Source: Desulfococcaceae bacterium HSG9
GTDB lineage: Bacteria > Desulfobacterota > Desulfobacteria > Desulfobacterales > JAUCGF01
Assembly: GCA_030378005.1 (NCBI GenBank)
Contig: JAUCGF010000073.1
Span: forward strand, 48,066-112,065
Direction: 5' to 3'
DNA length: 64,000 bases
The notes under the pieces were generated by a model. The model saw nothing but the letters and a program-made list of their open reading frames with translations, did not search any database and was not told the DNA's origin. Positions 10,001 through 19,303 of the stretch are shown here, piece by piece; positions within the stretch are counted from its first letter, which is position 1; each line of letters begins with the position of its first letter. Made by a program: the position numbers and the translations under genes.

Positions 10001-13000
10001 AATTTAGCCTGCTGGCGGCGGATTTGTTTAAACAAATGGATGAAAAAAAATTTAAAACCAGGATAATTTTTGTATTTAATGGCTTAATAAGGGTATGGAA
10101 AGGACATGTGAGAGAAGCATTACAACCCTTGTTAGGAAATTATCAACTTGGCTTAGAAATTGGCGATTTAGAATATGCGGCCTTATCTACCCATGCTTTT
10201 TCCTACTTTTCTTATTTTATCGGGAAGCCGCTTGTCGCCCTTGAACGGGAAATAGCTCTGTACAGTCATACCATTGCCCATCTTAAACAAGAAGTTACCC
10301 TTAATTGGATTAACTTGTTTTGGCAAGTCGTGTTAAACTTACTGGGGCGTTCCAATCATCCGTGTCGTTTGATTGGTGAAGTGTATGACGAGAATATTCA
10401 GTCTGAGCTTGATCGGCAAGCCAATGATAGAACAGCGATTTATAATTTTCATATTAATAAATCTATCTTGCATTATCTGTTTCAAGAATACGCGCCGGCA
10501 ATTGCACATGCTGAGATAGCGGAACAGCATTTAGATGGCGTTACCGGTACGTTAGAGATGGCTATATTTTATTTTTACGATTCTCTGGCACGGTTGGCGG
10601 TGTATCCCGGTTTGCCCCAACAAGAACAGGATGCCGTTTTAACGAAAGTGGCAGCTAATCAGGAAAAAATGAAGCACTGGGCATTTCATGCCCCCATGAA
10701 TTTTCAACACAAATACGATTTGGTAGAGGCCGAAAAAGCACGGGTGACGGGTCGGAATTGGCAAGCCGTCGAATTCTATGAAAAATCCATTACCGGCGCC
10801 AAAGAACATGAATATCTCAATGAAGAAGCGTTAGCATACGAACTGGCTGGCCGGTTTTATCTAAATAAAGGCAACCCCAAAATAGCTCAGGTGTACATGC
10901 GTGATGCCCATTATGCCTATCAGCAATGGGGGGCAACAGCGAAAGTACACAATTTAGAAGCCAGGTATCCACAATTTCTGGCCCCCAAAACCGCCCGTGT
11001 CATTCCAGCAGATGCCGCGATTTCAACAACGCGCATGACTTCAACGTCAACAAACGATTCGGAGCAACTCGATTTGAACAGTATCATGAAGGCCGCTCAA
11101 ACCCTGTCCGGAGAAATCGTGTTGAGCCGTTTGCTTGAAAACATGATGCACATCGTGATTGAAAATGCCGGGGCCGAAAAAGGTTTTTTGCTATTGCCTG
11201 AACAAGACAATTGGTATATTCAAGCACAGGGACATACTGACAGTTCGGAAACTGTCGTTTTACAGTCATTGCCCTTTGAAGAAAGCGGGCTGGTGTCGGC
11301 TGACATCATTTATTATGTCGCTCGCACCCAAGAAAACGTGATTTTACACGATGCGACCCAAAAGAGCGATTTTATCCGTGACACCTACATTGTCAAACAC
11401 CACCCCAAATCGGTATTGTGTATGCCGCTCGTCAATCAAGGGCGGTTGACGGGCATATTATATTTGGAAAACAATTTGACGACCGGGGCGTTTACGCCCA
11501 GAAGGTTGGAAATATTAAACCTCATATCCTCGCAAATTGCCGTTTCTATTGAAAATTCTTTGTTATACAACCACCTGGAAGAAAAAGTCACGGAGCGCAC
11601 TCATGAATTATATGAGCGCACCAGTGAGCTGGAACTGGAAATCGTCGTCAGAAAAAAAGCCGAAAAAGCCGCCGAAAAAGCCAATCTGGCCAAAAGCATG
11701 TTTCTCGCCAACATGAGTCACGAATTGCGAACGCCTCTCAACGGCATTCTCGGTTTTGCGCAAATTTTACAGCGCGAACCATCTGTCACCGCTGAACAGC
11801 GACATGGTTTGGAAGTCATTGAGCAAAGCGGCGATCATCTGTTAGTCCTTATTGACGATGTGCTTGATCTTGCCAAAGTGGAATCCGACAAAATAGAACT
11901 GTACGAGACCGATTTTAATTTATCTTCATTGTTGAGCGGTGTATGCGAAATCATCAATATTCGGGCTGAAAATAAAAATGTTGATTTTTATTTGGAATCC
12001 GCAGATGATCTGCCCCGCAGTGTGCATGGTGATGAACGAAGATTGCGGCAAATCTTACTGAACCTGTCAGGCAACGCTGTCAAGTTCACCGATCAGGGTA
12101 GCGTCGCTTTGAAAGTCAGTTTGAACAAAGGCGAACATTTTGCAGTAGATCGGGTTAGCGATAGCGTAACCCGACATCAACAGCAGAATGAAGACAGCCA
12201 TAAAGAATTGCCCCTGCGGGTGATTTCTTTCAAAATAGAAGACACCGGCATCGGTATCGCTCCTGAAAACCTTGAACGTATTTTTGAATCGTTTGAACAA
12301 ATCAGAAAGCAAGGATGTCAAACCAAGGGAACCGGTTTGGGGCTGGCAATCAGCAAGAATTTGATCGAGCAGATGGGAGGGCGGTTGAGCGTCAGCAGTC
12401 AGATGAATGTCGGCACTCGGTTTCAATTTGAATTGACTTTACCAATTGTAGATAATAATATCAGTACGATTGCCCGGCGACAAATTATAGGAGTGCAGGG
12501 CGAACCGCCCAAAATCCTGATCGCGGATGACAATTCGGTCAATCGGGCCGTACTGTCAAAATTGCTTGCACGGCTGGGTTTTAATATCAAACTGGCTGAG
12601 GATGGACGCGAAGGACTCAGAAAATCTCTGAAATGGCGGCCGGATGTGATTATCACTGATTTGACCATGCCGGAAACGGACGGCTTTCAATTGATTCGCC
12701 AATTGCGCCGCTCCCCGGTATTGAAAGAAAAGATTATCATTGCCACTTCAGCCAGCGAGTATGAGGCCGACAAGAGTATAGCTGCCGGCAGTGACACTTT
12801 TTTACCCAAACCGATCCGAATTGAAACGCTTCTTGAACAATTACAGCGGCTTTTAAATCTGACCTGGATATATGGAGATAAGGTGAAAGAAACCGCCGAA
12901 AAAAATCATGCTGACAAGATGATATTTCCCCCGGCTGCTGAATTAAAGCAACTATATGAGTTGTCCCTGATGGGTGACATCGATGAACTTGAAAAGCAGG

Positions 13001-13125
13001 CCGCCATTCTTGCTGAAGCGGATGTCAAGTTAAAACCCTTTGTCACTCAAATGCTGGCCTTTCTTGAAAAATATCTGGTGAATAAATTTAGTGAATGGCT
13101 TGAAGGAGAAATGATGAATGACTGA
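7066..13125 (+). CDS. Giant trifunctional protein: Ser/Thr kinase - ATPase - GAF - histidine kinase - receiver
   Basis: A 2019-residue soluble protein of the class that fuses a eukaryotic-type protein kinase, a large ATPase and a histidine kinase. The kinase domain (about 7-268) has ILKM, HKDICPSNI and DFG. The STAND/AAA-like ATPase has a P-loop GYSGIGKSA (about 338) and VFLDDLQWID. A long helical TPR-like region (about 650-1320), a GAF domain (about 1335-1500) and a coiled coil follow. Then come HisKA (MSHELRTPLNG, about 1550), HATPase (1650-1790), a receiver (1813-1925, VIITDLTMPETDG) and a helical tail. Repeats B, A and C lie in frame at 7770, 7896 and 12139. The stop overlaps the next start by 8 bases, indicating coupled translation. 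Confidence 0.9.
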   Translation: MITIPDYRNPLKIYESSSSLVFRAVKEEDNQPIILKMLKEDYPSSDELTRYRQEYDITRSLTDLSGVVNFYSLEKHRNTLMMRLEDFGGESLRIWLDRQRAFTLDELLTSAIRITEILGQIHKRNIIHKDICPSNIILNPASGVLKIIDFGISTQLSKQYRTLKNPDMLEGTLAYMSPEQTGRMNRALDYRTDFYSLGVTFYELFTGKLPFEAKDAMESVHCHIAKLPVPPCELQNRVFSKNPVSVQEMISNIIMKLLEKTAEARYLSAWGLKADLEECKLQFAKTGLIRHFRLAQKDISDRFQIPQKLYGRETETEALLSTFERVAGGKTEMMLVAGYSGIGKSALVKEIYKSLAEKRGYFVTGKFDQLDRNIPYSAVVMASQELVRQLLSESEKQLAVWKEKLLAALGNNGQVIIDILPAIESLIGKQPAVPQLGLTESQNRFEMLFQNFMHVFCQPEHPLVVFLDDLQWIDSATLKLLELVMSDRDNTSFFFIGAYRDNEVDPTHPLLATLDKLREERVTMNRITLHPLAFEHIQQLIAESVHHTPEAVSALTDSVMRKTGGNPFFVNLFLHTLYEENALHFVPPTYKQKACWQWDIDHIERLDITDNVVELMIGKLKKLPESAQQVLRLAACVGNQFDLNTLSVIYEKSTAATFQDVMPVLTEGFIQPLSEPEMSGSDIHTSQWIIHHFQFLHDRVQQAAYALIDDEQKRAVHLLIGRLLLKNTPADALEGKLFDIAGHFNHSLELLDNLAERRKVAQLNLMAGQNAKMATAYRAAVSYLTAGRECLPEKSWENEYDLTLNLFTEAAEAAYLSGDFKQMEHLAQVVLHHARMLSDEAKVCEIQIQSYIAQNLQQKAIETALIFLKRLGISFPEEPTHEDIGLALQTMHVSLSGKSIRNLIDLHKMTNTHNILAMRIMGAVVPTAYAVAPELMILLVVKQVALSLAYGNIAESGFSYVCYGFILCGVVGDIEAGYEFSLLAADLFKQMDEKKFKTRIIFVFNGLIRVWKGHVREALQPLLGNYQLGLEIGDLEYAALSTHAFSYFSYFIGKPLVALEREIALYSHTIAHLKQEVTLNWINLFWQVVLNLLGRSNHPCRLIGEVYDENIQSELDRQANDRTAIYNFHINKSILHYLFQEYAPAIAHAEIAEQHLDGVTGTLEMAIFYFYDSLARLAVYPGLPQQEQDAVLTKVAANQEKMKHWAFHAPMNFQHKYDLVEAEKARVTGRNWQAVEFYEKSITGAKEHEYLNEEALAYELAGRFYLNKGNPKIAQVYMRDAHYAYQQWGATAKVHNLEARYPQFLAPKTARVIPADAAISTTRMTSTSTNDSEQLDLNSIMKAAQTLSGEIVLSRLLENMMHIVIENAGAEKGFLLLPEQDNWYIQAQGHTDSSETVVLQSLPFEESGLVSADIIYYVARTQENVILHDATQKSDFIRDTYIVKHHPKSVLCMPLVNQGRLTGILYLENNLTTGAFTPRRLEILNLISSQIAVSIENSLLYNHLEEKVTERTHELYERTSELELEIVVRKKAEKAAEKANLAKSMFLANMSHELRTPLNGILGFAQILQREPSVTAEQRHGLEVIEQSGDHLLVLIDDVLDLAKVESDKIELYETDFNLSSLLSGVCEIINIRAENKNVDFYLESADDLPRSVHGDERRLRQILLNLSGNAVKFTDQGSVALKVSLNKGEHFAVDRVSDSVTRHQQQNEDSHKELPLRVISFKIEDTGIGIAPENLERIFESFEQIRKQGCQTKGTGLGLAISKNLIEQMGGRLSVSSQMNVGTRFQFELTLPIVDNNISTIARRQIIGVQGEPPKILIADDNSVNRAVLSKLLARLGFNIKLAEDGREGLRKSLKWRPDVIITDLTMPETDGFQLIRQLRRSPVLKEKIIIATSASEYEADKSIAAGSDTFLPKPIRIETLLEQLQRLLNLTWIYGDKVKETAEKNHADKMIFPPAAELKQLYELSLMGDIDELEKQAAILAEADVKLKPFVTQMLAFLEKYLVNKFSEWLEGEMMND
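7770..7798 (+). repeat. Palindromic repeat B, copy inside the giant kinase gene
   Basis: Arms AAATCGGGTTTTTT and AAAAAACCCGGTTT form an almost perfect hairpin. It is read as NRVFSKNPVS within the Ser/Thr kinase domain, after PPCELQ, at a loop of the C-lobe. The frame matches the copy at 6281. Confidence 0.8.
7896..7916 (+). repeat. Palindromic repeat A, copy inside the giant kinase gene
   Basis: The same 21-mer as at 6241, read in the same frame as ECKLQFAK just after the kinase domain ([15 protein letters not shown]). From memory, relatives of this protein class usually read EEC followed by a different helix here. The repeat therefore seems to have replaced or been fitted onto native codons. 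Confidence 0.8.
12139..12186 (+). repeat. Palindromic repeat C, copy inside the giant kinase gene
   Basis: A 48-bp unit built on the palindrome CGGGTTAGCG...CGTAACCCG, translated as FAVDRVSDSVTRHQQQ within the HATPase domain. The shorter kinase at 152 has no such residues at this place (KESEH is followed directly by TDSPLICFRIEDTG), so the unit is an insertion in a loop. Confidence 0.85.
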
Positions 13126-16000
13126 TAAAATTTTAATTGTTGACGATGAGCCTGACAATTTAGACGTATTGCGTAATTGTTTGCGCGAAGCCGACTTTAA
13201 AACGCTGGTGGCTGAAGATGGAAAAACGGCTGTCAAACGGGTCGATTATATCAAACCTGATCTGATTCTGTTGGATGTGAATATGCCGGGAATGGATGGG
13301 TTTGAAACTTGCCGCCGTTTGAAAAAAAATGAAGCGACAAAAGATACGCCTGTTATTTTTATAACTGCCAAAACTGAACCTGTTGATAAAGTCAAAGGAC
13401 TTGAAATCGGCGCTGTTGATTACATTACCAAACCCCTCCAGACTGATGAGGTGATTGCGCGTGTCCGCAAGCATCTGACTATCAGCAATTTGCAAAAACA
13501 ACTCGAAGCAAAAAATGCCCAATTGCAAGACCATGTTCACCACTTGGAGAGTTTGGCCGCTTTGGGAAAAACCATCAATGAAACCCGAAATATGGATCTG
13601 ATGATGGAAAATGCCATGAAGGTGACATTATCGGTGTTCAAGTGTGATCGGGCTTGGCTCCTATATCCCTGTGATCCAAAGGCTCCTGGTTGGCGGGTGC
13701 CAATAGAGGTTACAACGTCAAAATATCCCGGTGCTAACATTTTAAACACAGATATCCCGATGGACCCGGCAGTATCTGAGGTTATGAAAAACAGTTTGTC
13801 CGCAACCGGTCCGATTGTCTTTGGGGCGGAACAGGAACACAAAATAGCCCCAATGGTTGTCAAACAGTTTTCAGTTCAATCTCAGATAAGCATGACCATA
13901 TATCCAAAGCTCGGCAAACCGTGGCAGTTTGGGTTGCATCAGTGTTCTTATGCCAGAGTATGGACTGAAAACGAAATAAATCTTTTCAGTCAATTCGGAC
14001 AACGCATTTCTCAGAGTCTCGGGATATTCCTTTCTTTGAATGAATTGCAAAAAGCCAAAGAGAAAGCGGATTCAGCCAACCGTGCCAAAAGTGAATTTAT
14101 CGCTAGCATGAGCCATGAAATTCGCACACCCATGAATGCGATCATCGGACTCACGCATCTTGCAATACGTACAAAGCCTGCGCCGCGTTTGAATGACTAT
14201 TTGAGCAAGACATTATTTTCTGCCAAATCTCTGCTCGGAATTATCAACGATATTCTTGATTTTTCCAAAATTGAAGCAGGCAAACTGGACATGGAACACA
14301 CTCGTTTTTTGCTGAAAGATGTTATGAATAATTTATCCGTTATGTTCGGCTCTATGGCGAAGAGCAAAGGTATCGAAATATTATTTGCCACAGACTCTGA
14401 TGTGCCTTCGACCCTTGTGGGCGACTCGTTGAGGCTCGGACAGGTTCTTATCAACCTGACAAATAATGCAATTAAGTTTACAAATGCCGGAGAAGTCGTT
14501 ATTGTTACTAAAATGATCGACATGAATCAAAACCGGGTGAAACTAAGCTTTGCCGTGCGCGATACAGGTATCGGACTCTCTGAAGAACAGATTGCCGGGC
14601 TTTTTCAACCCTTTGCTCAAGGGGATGCCAGCACTACCCGGGAATATGGCGGTACCGGCCTGGGGCTGGCTATCTGCAAACGCCTCGTGGAAATGATGAA
14701 CGGTGACATTTCGGTGACGTCCCGGCTCGGACACGGAAGCGTGTTTACATTCACCGCGGAGTTCGAACTGACTGACGTGACCCAAATAATAAAAAAAGGG
14801 CGCAAACGTCCCTTGCCGTCTTCGGAACCGATGGATCAGCAAGTTCCGGCACCATACGATTCGGATAATTTTGCAGTAGGTCGGGTTAGCGACAGCGTAA
14901 CCCAACATCAACAGCAGGTTGATAGCCAGGCCAAAATTCGCCTTGATCATATAAAGGGCGCCAGCGTGCTGCTGGCAGAAGATAACGAAATCAATCAACA
15001 GGTGGCGGCCGAACTCCTGGAACAGGCCGGCATGATCGTAACCTTTGCGGTCGACGGCCGGGAAGCGGTCAAGGCCGTCAATCAGGATGCATTCGATCTT
15101 GTCTTTATGGATATTGAAATGCCGAGAATGGACGGCTATGAGGCATCACTGGCCATCCGCCAGAACGCCCGATTTGCGGATATGCCTATCATCGCCATGA
15201 CGGCTCATGCGATGTCCGGAGTCAGGGAAAAATGCCTGGATGCCGGAATGAACGACCATCTGTCCAAACCCATTGATCCCCCGGAACTGATCGCCGCACT
15301 GGTTAGATGGATCAAACCGGAAGTTAGAGAAACACCAGTGTCACGCCATGCAGAACGCGAAACAAAACATGCGCACGATCTTCTGGACAAAATCCCCGGC
15401 CTTGACATCGCTACAGCCTTGAAACGTTTGGGAGGCAACCGCAAGTTTTTAAAAAATATGTTAATCGATTTTACGGATAGCTACTCTGACACATCAGAAA
15501 CAATACGGCTGGCGCTTGACAAAGGTGATATCGAATATATCCGACGCACAGCGCACACAATCAGGGGCGTGGCCGGTTATATCGGGGCGGATGATCTGTC
15601 AGAGGCCGCGCGTGAGTTAGAAGCCGCTTCCGTGAACGACCGTCCGAACGAGGACATCCTTTATCATTTTGAAACTGAATTAAACCAGGCTGTGGCATCG
15701 TCGAACACCCTGAAAGCCGCTCCGAAAAAAGCGCCGGCCGACGTTCCCGATTCTGTTGAAATACTGCCGGCAGATCGGGAAAAACTGGCCGCGCTGCTAC
15801 CTGAACTGGACAGCTATCTTGAACACGGCCATACCAAGGCCGCCCAATTTATAAACATTCTCGGAGCGCTCCTGCCCGGCCCTGATTTCAGGGAACCGCT
15901 GGAACGCCTCGAAGAGCATATTGATGACTATAATTTTGACGAAGCGCGAGAGCCGGTAGCCGAAATTGCCAAGTTGCTGGATATTGCGCTCGAAAGGTGA
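13118..16000 (+). CDS. Hybrid sensor kinase REC-GAF-HisKA-HATPase-REC-HPt
   Basis: A cytoplasmic protein of 960 residues: receiver (3-118, [13 protein letters not shown]), a short coiled coil, GAF (about 150-320), HisKA with the phospho-His in [11 protein letters not shown] (about 332), HATPase (432-548), a second receiver (615-728, [13 protein letters not shown]) and HPt (766-850, His in AHTIRGVAG). From HisKA to the end it is closely similar, in both DNA and protein, to the membrane kinase at 3890, so the two are recent paralogues. Repeat C adds 16 residues between HATPase and the second receiver. The start overlaps the stop of the giant kinase and the stop abuts the REC-GGDEF gene, indicating one operon. 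Confidence 0.9.
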   Translation: MTDKILIVDDEPDNLDVLRNCLREADFKTLVAEDGKTAVKRVDYIKPDLILLDVNMPGMDGFETCRRLKKNEATKDTPVIFITAKTEPVDKVKGLEIGAVDYITKPLQTDEVIARVRKHLTISNLQKQLEAKNAQLQDHVHHLESLAALGKTINETRNMDLMMENAMKVTLSVFKCDRAWLLYPCDPKAPGWRVPIEVTTSKYPGANILNTDIPMDPAVSEVMKNSLSATGPIVFGAEQEHKIAPMVVKQFSVQSQISMTIYPKLGKPWQFGLHQCSYARVWTENEINLFSQFGQRISQSLGIFLSLNELQKAKEKADSANRAKSEFIASMSHEIRTPMNAIIGLTHLAIRTKPAPRLNDYLSKTLFSAKSLLGIINDILDFSKIEAGKLDMEHTRFLLKDVMNNLSVMFGSMAKSKGIEILFATDSDVPSTLVGDSLRLGQVLINLTNNAIKFTNAGEVVIVTKMIDMNQNRVKLSFAVRDTGIGLSEEQIAGLFQPFAQGDASTTREYGGTGLGLAICKRLVEMMNGDISVTSRLGHGSVFTFTAEFELTDVTQIIKKGRKRPLPSSEPMDQQVPAPYDSDNFAVGRVSDSVTQHQQQVDSQAKIRLDHIKGASVLLAEDNEINQQVAAELLEQAGMIVTFAVDGREAVKAVNQDAFDLVFMDIEMPRMDGYEASLAIRQNARFADMPIIAMTAHAMSGVREKCLDAGMNDHLSKPIDPPELIAALVRWIKPEVRETPVSRHAERETKHAHDLLDKIPGLDIATALKRLGGNRKFLKNMLIDFTDSYSDTSETIRLALDKGDIEYIRRTAHTIRGVAGYIGADDLSEAARELEAASVNDRPNEDILYHFETELNQAVASSNTLKAAPKKAPADVPDSVEILPADREKLAALLPELDSYLEHGHTKAAQFINILGALLPGPDFREPLERLEEHIDDYNFDEAREPVAEIAKLLDIALER
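14870..14917 (+). repeat. Palindromic repeat C, copy inside the REC-GAF-kinase gene
   Basis: Same frame and strand as the copy at 12139, translated as [16 protein letters not shown]. The paralogue at 3890 reads [11 protein letters not shown] here, while this gene reads PYDSDN, then the repeat, then VDSQA. That marks a clean insertion of about 17 codons in the HATPase-receiver linker. Confidence 0.88.
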
Positions 16001-16005
16001 AAAAA

Positions 16006-16992
16006 ATGTTAGATACCGGAAACGAAAATCAAAAACAAACAATCCTGATTGCAGACGATTCTCGTATGAATATCAATATCATCGTGGAAATTTTCAAAAA
16101 TGATTATGAAATTATTATCGCACGGGATGGCCGACAGGCTCTGAAAAGAGTGGCCTCAGATCCTCCTGACTTGATTCTACTGGATATAATAATGCCGGAA
16201 ATGGACGGCTACGAAGTCTGCCGACGATTAAAAGCGGATGCTGAAACAAAAGACATTCCGGTGGTTTTTTTAACCTCATTGAGTAATAATGACGAGGAAT
16301 CCAAAGGGCTGACTTTGGGTGCCATTGATTATATCAAAAAACCGATGAAAATACCGATTGTCAAGGCAAGGGTATGCAACCTTATGAGACTGCGGGCCGC
16401 CATGGTGGAACTTGAATCTCTTCGTAAACTGGCGCTGGATGCCAATCCTAACACCGGATTGCCCGGCAATAACAGCGTCAATAAAATAATTACCGCGGCT
16501 TTGCAAAATAATGATGCCAGTTGCGTGATATACGCTGATCTGGATAATTTCAAAGCGTTCAATGATAAATACGGATTCGCCCGTGGAGACGCTGTGATAC
16601 AATTTACGGCCAGTGTTTTAAAAGAAGCTTTGAAGACAAACGGATGTGATGACGCTTTTACCGGTCATATCGGAGGCGACGATTTTGTTCTTCTGGTTCC
16701 ATCTGAAAAAAGCAATGATGTGGCTGAAACGATTAAAAACCGATTTGATCAGGAAATAACCGCATTTTACAATTCAGAAGACACCCTGGCGCAATGTATC
16801 CGCACTTCAGACCGGCAGGGCCGCCCCAAGACGTTTCCTCTGATGAGCATAAGCATGGCTGGTGTTGATCTTGCCAACCGCAAGTTCAGTCAATACCTTC
16901 AAGTAAATGACGCGTGTACGGAGATAAAAAAAAAGGCGAAAGAAGTGGCCGGAAGCTGTTTTATTTCGGATATGCGGATTGATACAGCATAG
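16006..16992 (+). CDS. Receiver-GGDEF protein (probable diguanylate cyclase)
   Basis: A protein of about 328 residues. An N-terminal receiver (ILIADDSRMN, phospho-acceptor in LILLDIIMPEMDG, KP near residue 110) is joined by a short helix to a GGDEF domain with DLDNFKAFNDKYGFARGD and the active-site variant GGDDF. GGDEF domains make cyclic di-GMP from two GTP; GGDDF keeps the metal-binding acid. No clear RxxD inhibitory site is visible. I favour the ATG at 16006 because GAAAGG lies about 9 bases upstream; a GTG at 15997 is possible. It is the last gene of the kinase operon and probably its output. Confidence 0.82.
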   Translation: MLDTGNENQKQTILIADDSRMNINIIVEIFKNDYEIIIARDGRQALKRVASDPPDLILLDIIMPEMDGYEVCRRLKADAETKDIPVVFLTSLSNNDEESKGLTLGAIDYIKKPMKIPIVKARVCNLMRLRAAMVELESLRKLALDANPNTGLPGNNSVNKIITAALQNNDASCVIYADLDNFKAFNDKYGFARGDAVIQFTASVLKEALKTNGCDDAFTGHIGGDDFVLLVPSEKSNDVAETIKNRFDQEITAFYNSEDTLAQCIRTSDRQGRPKTFPLMSISMAGVDLANRKFSQYLQVNDACTEIKKKAKEVAGSCFISDMRIDTA

Positions 16993-17193
16993 CTGATATA
17001 AACAATGGGAATGTAACAAAATCGTAGCAAAACGATCACTGACCGCAATGTGAAAATCTGGCGTGAATATCGTCAGGTCAATGCCATTGATTATAATGGC
17101 GCTATTGTCAACCGGGTCGAATGTGACACGGCAGTTACAAAAACAATAATTGTTACTTTTTAAACTCTGAGTTGCTGAATATGTAACCTGATA
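16993..17193. other. Intergenic stretch with a short unexplained open frame
   Basis: No full gene is visible. About 47 codons are open on the + strand (about 17,024-17,163), reading ITDRNVKIWREYRQVNAIDY and ending VTKTIIVTF before a TAA. There is no start codon or ribosome-binding site. It may be the tail of a lost gene; no family is recognised. Confidence 0.35.
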
Positions 17194-17222
17194 TTGACTT
17201 GTTAAAACAGCTACGGTATAAT
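17194..17222 (+). promoter_or_regulatory. Sigma-70 type promoter before moaA
   Basis: TTGACT (17194-17199), a 17-base spacer, then a perfect TATAAT (17217-17222). Transcription would begin about 70 bases before the moaA start. It is the best housekeeping promoter seen in the window. Confidence 0.7.
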
Positions 17223-17302
17223 TATAAAATTAAATCGAAAATCAATGGTGTGAATTCGGATTATTGGCGAACTGAAAATCCGATGCTTCAAGAAAGGATG
17301 CT

Positions 17303-18304
17303 TTGGCATTGTCTAATTTAACGTTATTAAATGACAGATTTAATCGCAATATTAATTATCTGCGCATATCAATCACAGATCGATGCAACTTGCAATGCAC
17401 CTATTGCAACCCTCATAATCTTGTGCCTAAACTGACTCATGAAGGCATTTTGAGTTACGAAGAGTTGCTGCGCATTATTCGTGTAGCTGTGCGCCTTGGA
17501 ATTTCCAAAATCAGAATTACCGGCGGCGAACCACTTGTTCGCAAAGGCGTGTATCATTTTTTGAAAGAGATTGTTGCGATTGAAGGAATCAAAGATGTTT
17601 CGCTCACTACAAACGGAGTGCTGCTTAAAGATAATATCAGAAAAATTAAACAGGCCGGGATTAAGCGTATCAATGTCAGTTTAGACAGCTTGAATCGGCG
17701 AAACTTTGAAAAAATCACACGACGGGATTTGTTCTCACAAGTATGGGAGGGAATCGAATCAGCTCGTTCTGAGGGTTTGGAACCGATTAAACTGAATGTT
17801 GTGGCAATCAGAGGTCAAAATGATCATGAATTTCAAGATATTGCGCGTTTATCTTTTGATTACCCTTTTCATATCCGTTTTATCGAATACATGCCTGTGG
17901 GCGATGCGACTTTCAACAAATCTCACCAAATCTTGACGCCGGAAATCAAAAAAAGACTGCGTAATATTGGTAAGCTGATTCGGATACCTAATCTTATCAA
18001 TGACGGCCCGGCCCGACGCTATCGATTTAAAGGTGCCATTGGTGAAATAGGATTTATCAGTGCCATAAGCAGGCATTTCTGCCATGATTGCAATCGGCTA
18101 AGACTGACTGCCAGCGGCGCTTTAAGGGCATGCCTGTTGTCAGACCGTCAGACAGATATCAAAGGGCCGTTGCGTTCGGGATGCTCTGATCTCGAACTGG
18201 CGCGTGTTTTTATGCACGCCATTTATCTTAAACCTACGGGACATCACATAACGAAAGATCATGATCACCCTGTAAACGGCAAAATGTTTGCAATCGGCGG
18301 GTAA
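17303..18304 (+). CDS. moaA: GTP 3',8-cyclase MoaA (molybdenum cofactor synthesis)
   Basis: A radical-SAM enzyme of 333 residues that, with MoaC, converts GTP to cyclic pyranopterin phosphate, the first step of molybdopterin synthesis. The radical-SAM cluster motif is DRCNLQCTYCN, SAM binding is at ITGGEPLVR, and the C-terminal second 4Fe-4S site is CHDCNRLRLTASGALRAC. It ends in the Gly-Gly expected of active MoaA. The start is a TTG with AAAGGA upstream. No other moa genes are adjacent. A molybdo- or tungsto-enzyme metabolism is implied. Confidence 0.93.
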   Translation: MALSNLTLLNDRFNRNINYLRISITDRCNLQCTYCNPHNLVPKLTHEGILSYEELLRIIRVAVRLGISKIRITGGEPLVRKGVYHFLKEIVAIEGIKDVSLTTNGVLLKDNIRKIKQAGIKRINVSLDSLNRRNFEKITRRDLFSQVWEGIESARSEGLEPIKLNVVAIRGQNDHEFQDIARLSFDYPFHIRFIEYMPVGDATFNKSHQILTPEIKKRLRNIGKLIRIPNLINDGPARRYRFKGAIGEIGFISAISRHFCHDCNRLRLTASGALRACLLSDRQTDIKGPLRSGCSDLELARVFMHAIYLKPTGHHITKDHDHPVNGKMFAIGG

Positions 18305-18410
18305 AAACAGCGAATTTCGGTATCTTTCATTTTACATTGTTTTCGTTCTTATGTTACGGCATCAAAACAAGGTGAACGGGAACTTTCATATTTTTTTAAA
18401 AGGAGGATGT

Positions 18411-19223
18411 ATGACTAAACGCAATTATGTATTTTTAACTCTAACCGTATTATTATCAGTCGTTATTTGGGCATGTTCAAGTGTACCGATTACCGGTCGG
18501 AGCCAACTGAGCCTGGTACCAAATTCACAGATATTGCCGATGAGTTTTAAGAACTATGACGACTTTATGTCAAAAAATAAAAAAAGCACCGATAAACGTG
18601 GAACAGCGCGTGTAAAAAAGGTTGGTAAGCGTGTACAACATGCGGTTGAGCGCTATTTCCGTGAACAAAAGTTAAGCCATCTTCTAGACGGATATAAATG
18701 GGAATTTAACCTGGTGGCCAATAAACAGGTAAATGCCTGGTGTATGCCGGGCGGCAAAGTGGTCGTTTACAGCGGTATCATGCCGATAGCCAAAGATGAA
18801 GACGGTCTGGCAGTTGTTATGGGACATGAAATCGCACATGCGATTGCCAAACACGGAAGCGAACGAATGTCACAGGGACTGCTTGTTCAGATGGGCGGTA
18901 TCGGTCTTTCTCTGGCGTTAAGCAAAGAACCTGAATCAACTAAAAAACTATGGATGGCGGCTTATGGTGCCACCAGTCAGGTGGGTTTGATGCTGCCTTA
19001 CAGCAGGCTCCATGAAAGTGAAGCCGACCGACTGGGCCTTATCTTTATGTCCATGGCAGGCTATGATCCTCATGCGGCTGTAAATTTCTGGCAAAGAATG
19101 TCTGCCAAGAAAGGTGGCAAGGCGGGGATAGAATTTCTTAGCACCCATCCGTCAGATCAAACTCGCATAGACAATATTAAAAAGCTAATCCCCGAAGCCA
19201 TGCGCTATCGCCATAAAGGATAA
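18411..19223 (+). CDS. M48-family zinc metalloprotease, lipoprotein
   Basis: A 270-residue lipoprotein with a signal ending VIWACSS (lipobox Cys about residue 22). The mature part begins VPITGRSQLSLV, typical of the LoiP/YggG group. Zinc site: HEIAHAIAKH, with the third ligand Glu in ESEADRLG. It probably degrades misfolded envelope proteins at the outer membrane. The true start is the ATG at 18411, preceded by a strong AAAAGGAGGA; the frame open from 18288 overlaps the end of moaA and is not needed. The C-terminal STHPSDQTRI motif is also typical. Confidence 0.92.
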   Translation: MTKRNYVFLTLTVLLSVVIWACSSVPITGRSQLSLVPNSQILPMSFKNYDDFMSKNKKSTDKRGTARVKKVGKRVQHAVERYFREQKLSHLLDGYKWEFNLVANKQVNAWCMPGGKVVVYSGIMPIAKDEDGLAVVMGHEIAHAIAKHGSERMSQGLLVQMGGIGLSLALSKEPESTKKLWMAAYGATSQVGLMLPYSRLHESEADRLGLIFMSMAGYDPHAAVNFWQRMSAKKGGKAGIEFLSTHPSDQTRIDNIKKLIPEAMRYRHKG

Positions 19224-19231
19224 TGTGATTT

Positions 19232-19260
19232 TGAAACGTAAATTCACGCATCACGTTTCA
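19232..19260. repeat. Short inverted repeat D (TGAAACGT...ACGTTTCA)
   Basis: TGAAACGT and ACGTTTCA flank AAATTCACGCATC. The right half recurs at 28127-28146 (GAATTCACGCATCACGTTTC). It lies directly behind the protease gene and could act as a weak terminator or be a dispersed repeat. Confidence 0.6.
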
Positions 19261-19303
19261 CTTCATTCACCCCACATATTTTATATTACAGAAATATGAT
19301 ACG

